NCBI GenBank assembly: GCA_024330265.1
Contig: JANDLT010000009.1
Coordinates: 1-64,000, forward strand
Reading direction: 5' to 3'
Source of the DNA: Pyrinomonadaceae bacterium MAG19_C2-C3
GTDB taxonomy: Bacteria; Acidobacteriota; Blastocatellia; Pyrinomonadales; Pyrinomonadaceae
Length of the DNA: 64,000 nucleotides
Notes under the pieces: generated by a model
The model's input: only the letters and a program-made list of their open reading frames with translations
Told to the model about the DNA's origin: nothing
Database searches by the model: none
Shown here: positions 34,240 to 43,464 of the stretch, one piece after another
Layout of the letters: every line of letters starts with the position of its first letter
Position numbering within the stretch: the stretch's first letter is position 1
Made by a program: the position numbers and the translations under genes

Positions 34240-34899
34240 TTACGGTGCTGTGGGTGTGACGGGAGCGATGCCGAATCTTTCGGCAAGCCCGATTAAAAAT
34301 TCTTGTTCGGCAAGTCCACTGCTGATAAGCGTGACCCATTCGGTATTGGTCACGCTTTCACGGCGTCCCTCTATGCGCGCGGAAACGGAAACATCGGTCG
34401 TCGTGCCGTCAATCGGGATGAGTTCAATTCGCATGGTATAACGTCCGCGCGTCCAACCGCCGGGAGCGGAAAAATCGAAATTAGATGAATAGCGCGACAA
34501 ATCGGATTGCGTAATGGAAGCACCTTTACTGAACGTGTAAGGCTGTGTGACGACGATGTTTAAGTCGGGTCGCGTTCCGGCTTCGTCTAAAATCATTTTG
34601 CGTTCGGTGATTAAATCCTGCACGTTCTGCAAAATCACGTCGCGGCGGGCGCGTATCCGGTACGGGTTGGCGAGAGCGGGAACGGAGCGGGTTTTACCGC
34701 GCCCGAAATCGAAGCCGCGCCCCGTACCGACATCAGTTTTGTTACCGTTGTTTCCGGCTTCGCGGTCGCTTCCGGCGTCGCGCACGCGGTCTTTCTGGCT
34801 GTCCGTGCCTTTACTCTGTTGGGCATCGGCGGTCGAGAGACAAACCAAACACACACACAGGGCGGCTGATAATTTGCATTTCATAAATTTATGTTTCAT
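34240..34899 (-). CDS. Secreted protein of unknown function
   Basis: A 219-residue protein with signal peptide (MKCKLSAALCVCLVCLSTADA, using the ATG at 34884; the ATG at 34899 adds five residues). A disordered Asp/Gly/Arg-rich stretch (about 30-75) is followed by a folded domain with RYTMRIELIPIDGTTTDVSV and a C-terminal EWVTLISSGLAEQEFL. The latter arrangement resembles small acidobacterial outer-membrane or periplasmic proteins, but no named family is supported. First gene of the cluster that ends with the VWA protein. Confidence 0.6.
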   Translation of the reverse strand: MKHKFMKCKLSAALCVCLVCLSTADAQQSKGTDSQKDRVRDAGSDREAGNNGNKTDVGTGRGFDFGRGKTRSVPALANPYRIRARRDVILQNVQDLITERKMILDEAGTRPDLNIVVTQPYTFSKGASITQSDLSRYSSNFDFSAPGGWTRGRYTMRIELIPIDGTTTDVSVSARIEGRRESVTNTEWVTLISSGLAEQEFLIGLAERFGIAPVTPTAP

Positions 34900-35081
34900 G
34901 TCGCGTTAAGTCCCGAAGTTTTTCCTTCAAGGTCGTTTCATAAAAACCGGCAATCGTTAATCTCGCGTGATGTTATATCAAATACCGCCTCATCAAGCCT
35001 CAAGTCACGATTAAATTTACGCGCTTCAAGATAGATGTCACGATTCACAATTCAAGTTGGCAGAACTTTAGCTTTTACTCC

Positions 35082-36134
35082 TCACCTACTCGCATCGCGT
35101 TGTCGTTCCCATTCGCGCAAAGCCTGCACGCCGCGCGCGAAGTCCGCATCGCGTGCATAAAAATTGTGCGCTCCGTCATCGCGCGCGGGGTCGCGTACAT
35201 AATAGAGAAAATCGGTTGACGCGGGATTAAGCGCGGCATCAATCGCGGAACGACTTGAAGCCGCGATGGGTGCGGGCGGAAGTCCCGTGACACGGCGCGT
35301 GTTGTAAGGCGACGGGCGGTCTAAGTCACTTTGATAAACCTTACCGTCGCCGCGCCACTTGCCCGCGAGTTTCGAGGCATAGATGATTGATGAATCAATG
35401 CCGAGTGCCATGTTCAAACGGAGGCGATTGTAAATGACGGACGCGACTAATGGGCGTTCGGCGGCGAGTTTGGCTTCGGTTTCAATCAAAGACGCGACCG
35501 TCATAATCTGGCGCGCGGTCATGTCACGCGCTCTGGCTTGGGCGGCGCGCGTCGGTGTCCATTCCGCTTTGAAGCGCGCCACCATTAAAGCGATCATTTC
35601 CTTCGCGGTGGTCGTCGGCGGAAAGCTGTATGTGTCGGGATAAAGATAGCCTTCGAGGTTTTCCGCCGTCGGATCAACATCACGAATCAAGCTCACGTTA
35701 TTCATCAAGGCGAGGGCGGCATCTTTGTCTTTTAATTGAAGTTCGGAGATTTTCGACATCGCTTCGGCAATGTCCCACCGCGTCCAACCTTCAATCACCG
35801 TGAAGCGGGTCAGACGTTGTTCGCCTTCTTTTAGTTTGGCAATCACATCAAGCGGCGAGATAGGAGATTTGAAGCGATACTCTCCGGCTTTGAGTCGCGC
35901 ACCGTCGCCGGACAGTTTCAGATAGATGAGCAAAGGAAGCTTGTTATTGATGATGTTCCGGTTTGCCAGTTCGTTAATAATCCGATTTGGTGATGAACCG
36001 CGCGGAATTACGACATAGCCACCCGCGCTGCCGTGCGCGACGGGAGTTTTAAGTGAACGATAACCCCAGAAGGCGAATGCCGCGCCGGTAAAAAGCAGGA
36101 GAACGATAAAAGATAGAATCAAACGACGCATCAT
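35082..36134 (-). CDS. mltG: Endolytic murein transglycosylase MltG
   Basis: A 350-residue inner-membrane protein that cuts nascent glycan strands. An N-terminal transmembrane helix (residues 4-26), a LysM-like subdomain (GGYVVIPRGSSPNRIINELA), then the YceG catalytic domain: SLIETEAKLAAERPLVASVI carries the catalytic Glu, and YNRLRLNMALGIDSSIIYA, PYNTRRVTGLPPAPI and the C-terminal YYVRDPARDDGAHNF are typical. It lies directly downstream of ruvX, a pairing conserved in many phyla. Confidence 0.93.
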   Translation of the reverse strand: MMRRLILSFIVLLLFTGAAFAFWGYRSLKTPVAHGSAGGYVVIPRGSSPNRIINELANRNIINNKLPLLIYLKLSGDGARLKAGEYRFKSPISPLDVIAKLKEGEQRLTRFTVIEGWTRWDIAEAMSKISELQLKDKDAALALMNNVSLIRDVDPTAENLEGYLYPDTYSFPPTTTAKEMIALMVARFKAEWTPTRAAQARARDMTARQIMTVASLIETEAKLAAERPLVASVIYNRLRLNMALGIDSSIIYASKLAGKWRGDGKVYQSDLDRPSPYNTRRVTGLPPAPIAASSRSAIDAALNPASTDFLYYVRDPARDDGAHNFYARDADFARGVQALREWERQRDASR

Positions 36135-36214
36135 TAAGTTTGAGGTGAATGGAAAAGTGTTGAAGTAAGAATTTAAGAAATCGTGGTTTGATACTCAAGC
36201 CCGTAGAAAAATCG

Positions 36215-36673
36215 TTAGGGCTGCCCGACTTGTCGCACGTCCGAACCGCCATTTAACCGCCCGATAAAATCAAACAGGATGATAGAAGCGGCGCGACTAT
36301 CAATGCGGTCTTTGATGTCGGAGACGTGTTCGAGTCGTAAAAGTTCTTCCGCCACGACGCTGGTCAACTTTTCATCTTGCAGGAAGACCGGAATGTTCAG
36401 TGACAAACTCAAGTTTGATGCGATGCGTCGCGCCGCCACCGCCGCCTCTCCTTCGGAAGAATCCATGCGGAGCGGCAAACCAACGACGACCGCCCGCGCG
36501 TCAAAGCGTTGGCACAAGTTTCGTATCGCTTCGAGCAAACTTTTCCAGTTCGTGCGCGGCAGAGCGGGCAAGTCTCTTATCGCAATTCTCGATTCATCGG
36601 AGACGGCGACACCGACGCGCTTCGTTCCTAAATCCAGAGCGAGAATGCGCCCGTCAATGTTAAGCGACGACAT
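36215..36673 (-). CDS. ruvX: Putative pre-16S rRNA nuclease / Holliday junction resolvase-like RuvX
   Basis: A 152-residue RNase-H-fold protein of the YqgF/RuvX family. The start ILALDLGTKRVGVAVSDE supplies the first catalytic Asp, VVVGLPLRMDSSEGEAA the middle block, LQDEKLTSVVAEELL the Glu and DSRAASIILFDFI the last Asp. YqgF proteins mature the 5' end of 16S rRNA in E. coli. The gene is followed by mltG after 80 bp. The 36674-36952 gap to the divergent S41 gene shows no clear promoter or repeat. Confidence 0.92.
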   Translation of the reverse strand: MSSLNIDGRILALDLGTKRVGVAVSDESRIAIRDLPALPRTNWKSLLEAIRNLCQRFDARAVVVGLPLRMDSSEGEAAVAARRIASNLSLSLNIPVFLQDEKLTSVVAEELLRLEHVSDIKDRIDSRAASIILFDFIGRLNGGSDVRQVGQP

Positions 36674-36952
36674 GAGGTTTAGTTGCGACGATGAAGCGAT
36701 GAGTTTGTCTTAACGGAAAATCGCTTTCGAGTATAACGACGAAACTTGACGGAAGCCAAGAGAGTAATAAGCAAAAGGATTATACGCACCTCTTGCGGGG
36801 TTTGATGAGCGAACGGTATTATCGCCTTGAGTTTGAAGGCGGGTAAATTTCGATGTAAAGCCGCAAGGAAATCAGTTCAAAGGGTTTGCCCCACAAGCTT
36901 TTTGGCGACAATAAACGAAGCACAAACGACGGTTTAAGACGAGGTAATCATA

Positions 36953-38251
36953 ATGTCTTTTCGCAGTAAATTTCTGTTGGTCATAATCTCCGCAACGCTC
37001 GCGCTCTACGCGGTGGTCGGCGGGTTGATGTCAACGCGCGCCCAATCGCCGCGCCGCAACGATCCGGGCGAACAGTTACGCATTTTTGAAAGCGTGCTGT
37101 ATCACATCCAGAACGATTACGTTGACCAACCGGAGTTGGCAAAAGTGCGCGCCGGAGCGTTGCGCGGTCTGGCTTACGGACTCGACCCGTATTCGACTTA
37201 CCTGACTGCCGACCAAGTTAAACAATACCGTTCGGGTTCGGCGAGCAGCGCGTCAATGATCGGCGCAGAACTCTCGCAACTCGCTTCGTACCTTTACGTC
37301 ATCGCTCCGGTCAAAGGCGGTCCGGCAGAGCAAGCCGGAGTGCGTGCGGGCGACATCATCGAATACATTGACGGCAAAGCGACGCGCGACATCTCGCTTT
37401 ACGACGCGCAACAACTCTTAAACGGCGCGCCCGGTTCGGAAGTCAAACTGCGTGTGATACGTCAGGGTCCGCGTACATTAAACTTGACCGTCAAGCGCGG
37501 TTCGGTGGCGACTCCGGCGGCGGAGACGCGCATCGAGCCTGACCGCATAGGCATCGTTCGCATCAACAGCCTTGATAACGGCGAAGCGACGGATGTGCGT
37601 GCGCGCGTCGCGGAATTACAGAAACAGAATGTCACGAAAATCGTGCTTGACTTGCGAAGCGTCGCGGGCGGTTCGCTTGAAGAAGCGGTTAAGGTGGCGA
37701 ATCTTTTCATACGCGACGGCGTTCTGGCGCAAACCATAGGGCGCGGCAACAAAGCGACGCGCGTCTTTAGTGCCAATCCGCGCGAAGCGATTTTCGACGG
37801 TTCAGTCGTCGCCATCGTGGACAGAGGCACGGCGGGAGCGGCGGAAGTCGTCGCTTCGGCTTTAGCTGAACGCAAACGCGGCGAAGTCGTCGGCGAGAAA
37901 ACATTCGGCGCAGGTGCAGACCAACAACTATTCAACTTGCGCGGCGGCGACGGCTTGCTTTTGACCACAATCAAATGGGCGTCATCAAACGGCAAACCTT
38001 TCTTAGGCGAGGGAATCACCCCGACGGTCGAGGTCAAACGCCCTGAACTGGCGGAAGCGATTGACCCGGAAGCCTTGACCGGAAACGACGATGATGAAGT
38101 CGCGCAACCCGCACCGGAAAACGAGCAACGCGAACCTGCGGCAGCGACTCCGCCGACGACACCCGCCCCGTCGGAAGATTTACAACTCAAGAAAGCCCTT
38201 GAGATTTTGCGGACGGGTCAAAGCCAAACCGCGCAACCGAAAGCCGCATAA
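36953..38251 (+). CDS. S41-family (CtpA-like) protease homologue lacking catalytic Ser and Lys
   Basis: A 432-residue protein of the C-terminal processing protease family: signal/anchor (residues 5-30), N-terminal helical part, PDZ domain (about 95-180, VKGGPAEQAGVRAGDIIEYI) and the S41 core with VVDLRS-like VLDLRSVAGGSLEEAV and VVGEKTFGAG. At the catalytic sites the usual SASASE is TAGAAE, with Gly295 where the nucleophile Ser is expected, and FGKG is FGAG, with Ala320 in place of the general-base Lys, 25 residues later as in active enzymes. The fold is intact, so it may be a binding or regulatory protein. GAGG precedes the ATG. Confidence 0.88.
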   Translation: MSFRSKFLLVIISATLALYAVVGGLMSTRAQSPRRNDPGEQLRIFESVLYHIQNDYVDQPELAKVRAGALRGLAYGLDPYSTYLTADQVKQYRSGSASSASMIGAELSQLASYLYVIAPVKGGPAEQAGVRAGDIIEYIDGKATRDISLYDAQQLLNGAPGSEVKLRVIRQGPRTLNLTVKRGSVATPAAETRIEPDRIGIVRINSLDNGEATDVRARVAELQKQNVTKIVLDLRSVAGGSLEEAVKVANLFIRDGVLAQTIGRGNKATRVFSANPREAIFDGSVVAIVDRGTAGAAEVVASALAERKRGEVVGEKTFGAGADQQLFNLRGGDGLLLTTIKWASSNGKPFLGEGITPTVEVKRPELAEAIDPEALTGNDDDEVAQPAPENEQREPAAATPPTTPAPSEDLQLKKALEILRTGQSQTAQPKAA

Positions 38252-38270
38252 GTAAATCAGCAAGCATTTC

Positions 38271-38322
38271 AAATCAGAAAAGCCGCAGAGACATTCACGA
38301 TGCTTTGCGGCTTTTCTGATTT
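38271..38322. terminator. Bidirectional intrinsic terminator after the S41 gene
   Basis: A perfect 17-bp stem (38271-38287 with 38306-38322) encloses an 18-nt loop. The stem starts with AAATC and ends with GATTT, giving short T/A tracts on both sides. It separates the plus-strand S41 gene from the convergent minus-strand DoxX-like gene and could end both transcripts. Confidence 0.85.
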
Positions 38323-38368
38323 CGTCGCTCTGTTGTGCGTCTAAAAGCAGTTTCGTCTGCCAAAGATT

Positions 38369-39103
38369 CTACGGTGTTTGGTTAATATCGTCCGGCGCGT
38401 TGGTGTATTCGTTCATACATTTGTCGAGCGGTTCGCCGTTTTGATGAACACAATTACAGAAAACTTCACCGGCTTTGGTCTTGTTGCTGTTCTTAAATTG
38501 CTTCTGACACTGTAATAAAGTGTTGCGGGGCTTAATGCTGTAAAGGCTTGGAATGCCCACCACGCAAACGATAACGGCGGCAAAGACTCCGGCAAAGAAA
38601 AGTGTCGGGAATTTATTACTAAGGCTTTTCTTCTCCGTTAATCCGTCGGAAATTGGCGGACGATTAAAGGGAAGAATGTATTTCCATTTCTCATAATTCC
38701 AGCCGAGCAGATACAAATTAGCCAGCACCATCAAAGGCGCGGTAAAAAGCGATCCGTCAAAACGCACCGCATACGTCAGAATACAAATGTTTAGGATAAC
38801 GGGAAAATAGAGAAATGCGCCGAGCGTTACCGTGCGCGGAATCAGTAGCATAATCGCCGCCGTTACCTGCACAACGCCGATAAATGTGTAGTAATAACCC
38901 GTATGATGCAACGCTTCTAAATAATGTCCCATCGGGTGATTGACGGATAAGCCGCTGGCGAACCGCTCGCCCATAATTTTCACCATCCCCGAAGGGATAA
39001 ATCCGGCTGCTAAAGCGAGACGATTAAAAATAGAAAAAAACCAAAGCCATCTATTTTCCTTTGCCCGGAAATGAAGTCGGTCAAGTGTCGAAGCAATACT
39101 CAT
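38369..39103 (-). CDS. DoxX-like membrane protein with Cys-containing tail
   Basis: A 244-residue integral membrane protein. Four hydrophobic segments in residues 20-145 (LWFFSIFNRLALAAGFIPSG, YTFIGVVQVTAAIMLLIP, LGAFLYFPVILNICIL and FTAPLMVLANLYLLGW) fit the DoxX four-helix pattern; a fifth (FFAGVFAAVIVCVVGIPSL) precedes a tail with three cysteines (LLQC, VFCNC, DKC). The tail could bind metal or form disulfides; this is inference. Codon use is more AT-rich than in neighbouring genes. A promoter-like sequence is visible about 120 bp upstream. Confidence 0.7.
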   Translation of the reverse strand: MSIASTLDRLHFRAKENRWLWFFSIFNRLALAAGFIPSGMVKIMGERFASGLSVNHPMGHYLEALHHTGYYYTFIGVVQVTAAIMLLIPRTVTLGAFLYFPVILNICILTYAVRFDGSLFTAPLMVLANLYLLGWNYEKWKYILPFNRPPISDGLTEKKSLSNKFPTLFFAGVFAAVIVCVVGIPSLYSIKPRNTLLQCQKQFKNSNKTKAGEVFCNCVHQNGEPLDKCMNEYTNAPDDINQTP

Positions 39104-39230
39104 AAATTTTTAAGGTTGATTTTCCTTCGTGAAAACCCTCTCCCGACCACCCCGTTTTTGAATCATCCGGTTTTTCGCGGCGTCGAACTCAAATTTGCGA
39201 ATTGCTTGAATCTTCGCCAGCTTGACTTGA

Positions 39231-39260
39231 AATTTACATCAAAGTTATTTTATTTGTCAA
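39231..39260 (-). promoter_or_regulatory. Possible sigma-70-type promoter for the DoxX-like gene
   Basis: On the minus strand TTGACA (39255-39260) is followed after 18 bases by TAAATT (39231-39236). It would start a transcript near 39224, about 120 bases before the gene. The -10 hexamer is weak, so this is tentative. The rest of the 39104-39486 gap holds the palindrome at 39314-39383 and nothing else that I recognise. Confidence 0.35.
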
Positions 39261-39313
39261 GAACTTTACATCATAAAGTAATACCGACTTGCAAATCAAA
39301 GTGAGAAATAGAT

Positions 39314-39383
39314 GTTTAGAGGCAGGCTATGCCCGCCGGTTCACGTCGCAAGTCGCAACGGCGGGCATAGCCTGCCTCTAAAC
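39314..39383. repeat. 27-bp palindrome, GGCTATGCC family (second copy)
   Basis: Arms 39314-39341 and 39357-39383 are reverse complements over about 27 bases, apart from one extra G, with a loop of about 15 nt. The arms begin GTTTAGAGG and contain GGCTATGCCC, like the copy at 5118-5180. Where the arms differ between the two copies, the change is compensated on the opposite arm, so pairing is preserved. Confidence 0.87.
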
Positions 39384-39486
39384 TCAGGTAATTATGCAAG
39401 TCGGTATAACTAGCCTTATGTGTGTACAACCGCTAGAAAACATTTGTGAGTGAACTTCCAGTATGGTCTGATTAAGTTAATCAGCA

Positions 39487-41052
39487 TCAGAGCGGAATGT
39501 TGCCGTGTTTCTTGGGCGGATTGGTGTCGCGCTTGTTCGCTAAAAGTCTAAGGGCGCGAATGAGTTTCGGGCGCGTACAGCTTGGTTCGATTACTTCGTC
39601 TATGAAGCCGCGTTCGGCGGCGACGTAAGGGTTGGCGAAGCGGTCTTCGAGTTGTTTGATTTTCGCGTCGCGCGCCGCGTCATCGGCGTTCTTCAACTCG
39701 TTTCGGTAGAGTATGCCGACCGCCCCTTGCGCCCCCATCACGGCAATCTCCGCCGTCGGGTACGCGAAATTGATGTCGGTGCGTATGTGTTTGGAAGCCA
39801 TGACGCAGTACGCTCCGCCGTAAGCTTTGCGCGTGATGACGGTGATTTTCGGGACGGTCGCTTCGGCAAACGCATAAAGGAGTTTCGCGCCGTGGCGTAT
39901 GATGCCGCCGTGTTCCTGCGCGACTCCGGGCAAGAATCCCGGCACGTCTTCAAACGTGATAAGCGGGATGTTGAAACAATCGCAGAAACGCACGAAGCGC
40001 GCGGCTTTGATTGAAGCGTCAATGTCGAGTACGCCCGCCAGATACGCGGGCTGATTGGCGACGATGCCGACGCTCATCCCGTCGAGGCGCGCAAATCCGG
40101 TGACAATGTTGCCCGCGTAATGTTCCTGCGTCTCGAAAAAGTAAGCATCGTCAACTACGAGTCTGATAACGTCTCGGATGTCATACGGTTGATTTGAATC
40201 CGTCGGCACGATGTCGTTTAGTTTGGGTTCGCGGCGCAAAGGGGAATCGGCAGTCGGGCGACGCGGCGGGTCATCCATGTTGTTTGACGGGATGAAGGAG
40301 AGGAGTTCGCGGACAAGTTGCAGGGCGTGTTTGTCGTCGTCGGCGGCGAAGTGTGCGACGCCGGAGACGCGGTTGTGTGTGTCTGCGCCGCCTAAAGTTT
40401 CCTTCGTGACTTCTTCGTGGGTGACGGTGCGAATCACGTCGGGACCGGTGATGAACATATAGGACGTATCGCGCACCATGATGTTGAAGTCGGTGATGGC
40501 GGGAGAATACACCGCACCGCCCGCGCAGGGTCCCATGATGCAGGAGATTTGCGGGACGACGCCGCTTGCCAGCGTGTTAAGCAGGAAGATGTCGGCATAG
40601 CCGCCGAGACTGACGACGCCTTCTTGAATGCGCGCTCCGCCCGAATCGTTCAAGCCGATGATGGGCGCGCCGATTTTCATCGCCATCTCCATGACCTTGA
40701 TGATTTTCGCGGCGTGCGTTTCGGAGAGTGAACCGCCGAAGACGGTGAAGTCTTGGGCGAAGACGCAGACTTGCCGCCCTTCAATCGTGCCGTGTCCGCA
40801 GACCACGCCGTCGCCCGGATAGAGTTGTTGTTCCATACCGAAATCGCGTGAACGATGAACGACGAGTTTATCGAACTCCTCGAAACTATCTTCGTCAAGC
40901 AAGAAGGCGATGCGTTCACGCGCGGTCAGTTTGTCGTCGGCATGTTGGCGTTTGATGCGCGCCTCACCGCCGCCCTGTTCCGCTGCTTCAGAGCGTTCGC
41001 GTAAGAGTTCGAGTTTGGATTGGGCGTTGAGGGTTTCAGGCTTTGGCGTCAT
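39487..41052 (-). CDS. Acyl-CoA carboxylase carboxyltransferase (propionyl-CoA type, beta subunit)
   Basis: A 521-residue carboxyltransferase of the PccB/MmdA family that moves carboxybiotin CO2 to an acyl-CoA. Characteristic are the crotonase-like oxyanion loops [14 protein letters not shown] and [15 protein letters not shown] in the N half and [31 protein letters not shown]-type sequence (read in parts) and [16 protein letters not shown] in the C half. Propionyl-CoA or methylmalonyl-CoA is the likeliest substrate. The biotin carboxylase/carrier subunit is not in the window. ATG at 41052 is preferred to a GTG four codons earlier. Confidence 0.9.
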   Translation of the reverse strand: MTPKPETLNAQSKLELLRERSEAAEQGGGEARIKRQHADDKLTARERIAFLLDEDSFEEFDKLVVHRSRDFGMEQQLYPGDGVVCGHGTIEGRQVCVFAQDFTVFGGSLSETHAAKIIKVMEMAMKIGAPIIGLNDSGGARIQEGVVSLGGYADIFLLNTLASGVVPQISCIMGPCAGGAVYSPAITDFNIMVRDTSYMFITGPDVIRTVTHEEVTKETLGGADTHNRVSGVAHFAADDDKHALQLVRELLSFIPSNNMDDPPRRPTADSPLRREPKLNDIVPTDSNQPYDIRDVIRLVVDDAYFFETQEHYAGNIVTGFARLDGMSVGIVANQPAYLAGVLDIDASIKAARFVRFCDCFNIPLITFEDVPGFLPGVAQEHGGIIRHGAKLLYAFAEATVPKITVITRKAYGGAYCVMASKHIRTDINFAYPTAEIAVMGAQGAVGILYRNELKNADDAARDAKIKQLEDRFANPYVAAERGFIDEVIEPSCTRPKLIRALRLLANKRDTNPPKKHGNIPL

Positions 41053-41129
41053 AAAGAGTGTCACAAAGAAAGAGATTTGAAATCAAAGGAAAGAAGCGCG
41101 TTGAAAACGAGTCGCTATCCACACGACAA

Positions 41130-41954
41130 CTACACAACCATGCGGCGACGCAGTGAGCGTAAAGCCCACTCCGCGCACAAGAGGGCAGTTAAGGCTAAGT
41201 AAAGAAACTCAAGGGCGTGGCGCGGTGCGAGTGTGTTGGTGAGAAAAGCGCGGGAGATGTCAATCGCACCCGTCAGGGGAATCGCCCACGAGATATAACG
41301 GAAAGCGGGCGGCAAGACATCAACCGGAAACCACACGCCGCACAGGAAAATGACGGAGAAGAACAGGGCGATGTAGAGATTATAAGAATCTATATCGCGG
41401 ACATGCGCCGTGACGCCGAGCGAGAGGGCGGCGATAAAGAACGCCCCGAAGGTGAGCGGGATGACGGCGAGTATGCCGAGCGGAGTCGTCGCCGCGCCGA
41501 AGACATAAAGCACGGCGAGTATGATGAACGAATCAACAATCGCTTTCGTCGTCGCCCACGCGAGTTCGGCGAAAGCGAGCGATTCGACTTCGACGGGCGT
41601 GGCTAAAATCGCGTCGAAAGTCGATTGATAGACCATGCGGAAGTACGAGCTATAAGTCGTCTCGAACAGGGCGCGTGAAATCACGGCGAAGCACAACACG
41701 CCCGCCCCTACGAAGGCGAGATACGGCACGCCCGCGACGGTTGAAGCGATAAGCGAGCCGATACCCCAACCGAAAGCGAACACCATAAACACGGGTTCGA
41801 TTAAAGGCGCGACCAACTGCATCTTCCACAGGCGCAAATAAACTTCCAAATGTCTGCGCCACACCGCGAACACGTCCGCGAGATTGACGCGGGTGAGGGC
41901 AAGCGGAAGTGTGCGTGACGGTCGTGCGTGGTTGATTTCAGAAGTGATGCCCAT
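41130..41954 (-). CDS. ABC-2 type transporter permease
   Basis: A 274-residue integral membrane permease with about six hydrophobic segments. The N-terminal PLIEPVFMVFAFGWGIGSL and the AGVLCFAVISRALFETTYSSY block, with FFSVIFLCGVWFPVDVLPP near residue 205, are typical of ABC-2/NodJ-type exporters of polysaccharide, drugs or lipids. It works with the ATP-binding protein encoded at 42545-43456, with the DUF402 gene between them. The substrate cannot be predicted. Confidence 0.9.
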   Translation of the reverse strand: MGITSEINHARPSRTLPLALTRVNLADVFAVWRRHLEVYLRLWKMQLVAPLIEPVFMVFAFGWGIGSLIASTVAGVPYLAFVGAGVLCFAVISRALFETTYSSYFRMVYQSTFDAILATPVEVESLAFAELAWATTKAIVDSFIILAVLYVFGAATTPLGILAVIPLTFGAFFIAALSLGVTAHVRDIDSYNLYIALFFSVIFLCGVWFPVDVLPPAFRYISWAIPLTGAIDISRAFLTNTLAPRHALEFLYLALTALLCAEWALRSLRRRMVV

Positions 41955-42013
41955 AAGTAATTATTTCGGTTCACACCCGATTGGTTTTGGCGGTGATTAA
42001 AAATGAAGTGTGC

Positions 42014-42529
42014 TTATAAAGTCGTGTCTATGAACGGAAAGCTACGCGCTTGAATCATCCCGATAAGTTCAGCCTGCGCCTGACGCGCGTTTTCGATGAT
42101 GTCCGGTGTGTAGCCGAAGTGGACGATGTGGGCGGCGAACTCATCTTCGTCGAGAACTTCGTAACGCAAATCGGGGTGGACGAGAACGTCTATATCAAGG
42201 TCTATGAAGCGAAGTGTGTGGTTTTCAAGGCGCGCGGGCGTGGCGATGTTGCAGTAAAAGTTTCGCAAACCGCCGTCGGGGTTTGCGAAGCGAAAGATGT
42301 TGTACCAGCGATTCGTCCAGTAGTATTCGGTGCTGAGTGTGCCGCGTGCGATGTGTCCGAGCAGAGGATGATTGACTTCCTCATCGAACACGGCATCGAG
42401 AATCAACAGAGCGTCGTCGTGCGCGCGTAAGTGAGCGTGCCAGCGGCGGTGAACACGGTCGTCGTATTTGCACGCTTGAATTTCTATACGGTTCGTGGTG
42501 TGTATCATTGGCGCAACATCCAAGCTCAT
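42014..42529 (-). CDS. DUF402 domain protein
   Basis: A 171-residue DUF402 protein. Characteristic features are GTLSTEYYWTNRWYNIFRF, FYCNIATPARLENHTLRFID with LDIDVLVHPD, and DEDEFAAHI. Related DUF402 proteins hydrolyse nucleoside di/triphosphates or act in ribosomal/RNA quality control, with the acidic DLDID-type residues binding metal. It sits between the ATPase and permease genes of an ABC exporter, 12 bp after the former, so it is co-transcribed and may be functionally linked. Start ATG at 42529; a TTG one codon earlier and ATG at 42508 are alternatives. Confidence 0.88.
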   Translation of the reverse strand: MSLDVAPMIHTTNRIEIQACKYDDRVHRRWHAHLRAHDDALLILDAVFDEEVNHPLLGHIARGTLSTEYYWTNRWYNIFRFANPDGGLRNFYCNIATPARLENHTLRFIDLDIDVLVHPDLRYEVLDEDEFAAHIVHFGYTPDIIENARQAQAELIGMIQARSFPFIDTTL

Positions 42530-42544
42530 CAACGAAAATCATCA

Positions 42545-43456
42545 TCATTCGTTTCCGGTATCACTGACGAATTGAAGAAACACGTCTTCGAGATTCGCCG
42601 GACGAAGCAACATGCGTTGCCCTTCGTAAGTGTTCATCAAAGGCGTTAAGAGTTCGTGATGGTCTGCGAAGTAGAGATGCGCTCCGCCACGCTCAATGGC
42701 GCGCACCGAGGCGGGGACGCTGATAAGCGCGCGTTCGCCTGTGTCACGAATTTCAAGCACGAAAGCGGCGAGTTTATCACGCACAAGGTCGCGGGGCGTG
42801 CCTTCGACTTGAATGTGACCTTTATCAATTATCATCAAACGGTCGCACAGCTTTTCGGCTTCGTCCATGTAGTGGGTCGAAAGCAGAATCGTCAAGTTTT
42901 GCGTGCGGCGCAATTCTTCGAGACGACTCCAAATCTCCTGTCGGACTTGCGGGTCGAGACCTGTCGTCGGTTCGTCGAGGACGAGCAGACGCGGGTTGTG
43001 AAGCAGTGCGCGGGCAATCATCAAACGCCGCTTCATGCCGCCGGAGATTTCTTCGACGCGGGCATTGATTTTGTCGTTTAAGCCGGTGAAGTCGAGCAGT
43101 TCATCTGTGCGGCGCGCGGCATCGGCGGGGGGAATCTGAAAGTAGCGCGCATAGACGATCAGGTTTTGGCGGACGGTGATGTCCGGGTCGAGATTGTTTT
43201 CCTGCGGCACGACACCTATCAGGCGGCGAATCCGGCGCGCGTCGTGTTCTACGTCGAAGCCTTCGACGTGGAGCGTGCCGGAGGTGACGGGTGAGCGACA
43301 CGCAATCATACGCATCGTGGTTGATTTTCCCGCTCCGTTGGGACCTAACAGCCCGAACGCTTCGCCGCGCATAACATCGAAACTGATGCCGTCAACCGCT
43401 CTGTGCGAATCATATTTTTTAACGAGGTCGCGGGCTTGGACGACTTGATTTTCCAT
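42545..43456 (-). CDS. ABC transporter ATP-binding protein
   Basis: A 303-residue ATPase. Walker A is GPNGAGKSTT near residue 38, the Q-loop VVPQENNLD, the signature EISGGMKRR, Walker B LLVLDEPTTGLDP and the switch His in LLSTHYMDEA. The C-terminal 80 residues form the extra domain seen in NodI/DrrA-type exporters. It energises the permease encoded at 41130-41954. Its gene is first in the operon ATPase, DUF402, permease; a heptamer/palindrome element lies immediately upstream. Confidence 0.94.
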   Translation of the reverse strand: MENQVVQARDLVKKYDSHRAVDGISFDVMRGEAFGLLGPNGAGKSTTMRMIACRSPVTSGTLHVEGFDVEHDARRIRRLIGVVPQENNLDPDITVRQNLIVYARYFQIPPADAARRTDELLDFTGLNDKINARVEEISGGMKRRLMIARALLHNPRLLVLDEPTTGLDPQVRQEIWSRLEELRRTQNLTILLSTHYMDEAEKLCDRLMIIDKGHIQVEGTPRDLVRDKLAAFVLEIRDTGERALISVPASVRAIERGGAHLYFADHHELLTPLMNTYEGQRMLLRPANLEDVFLQFVSDTGNE

Positions 43457-43464
43457 AAAAGTAA

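Noticed and set aside
37462-38190. Long antisense reading frame (242 codons) opposite the S41 gene
   Set aside because: It mirrors codon structure of the plus-strand gene, has no ribosome site and a Ser/Ala/Pro-biased composition typical of antisense shadows in GC-rich genes.
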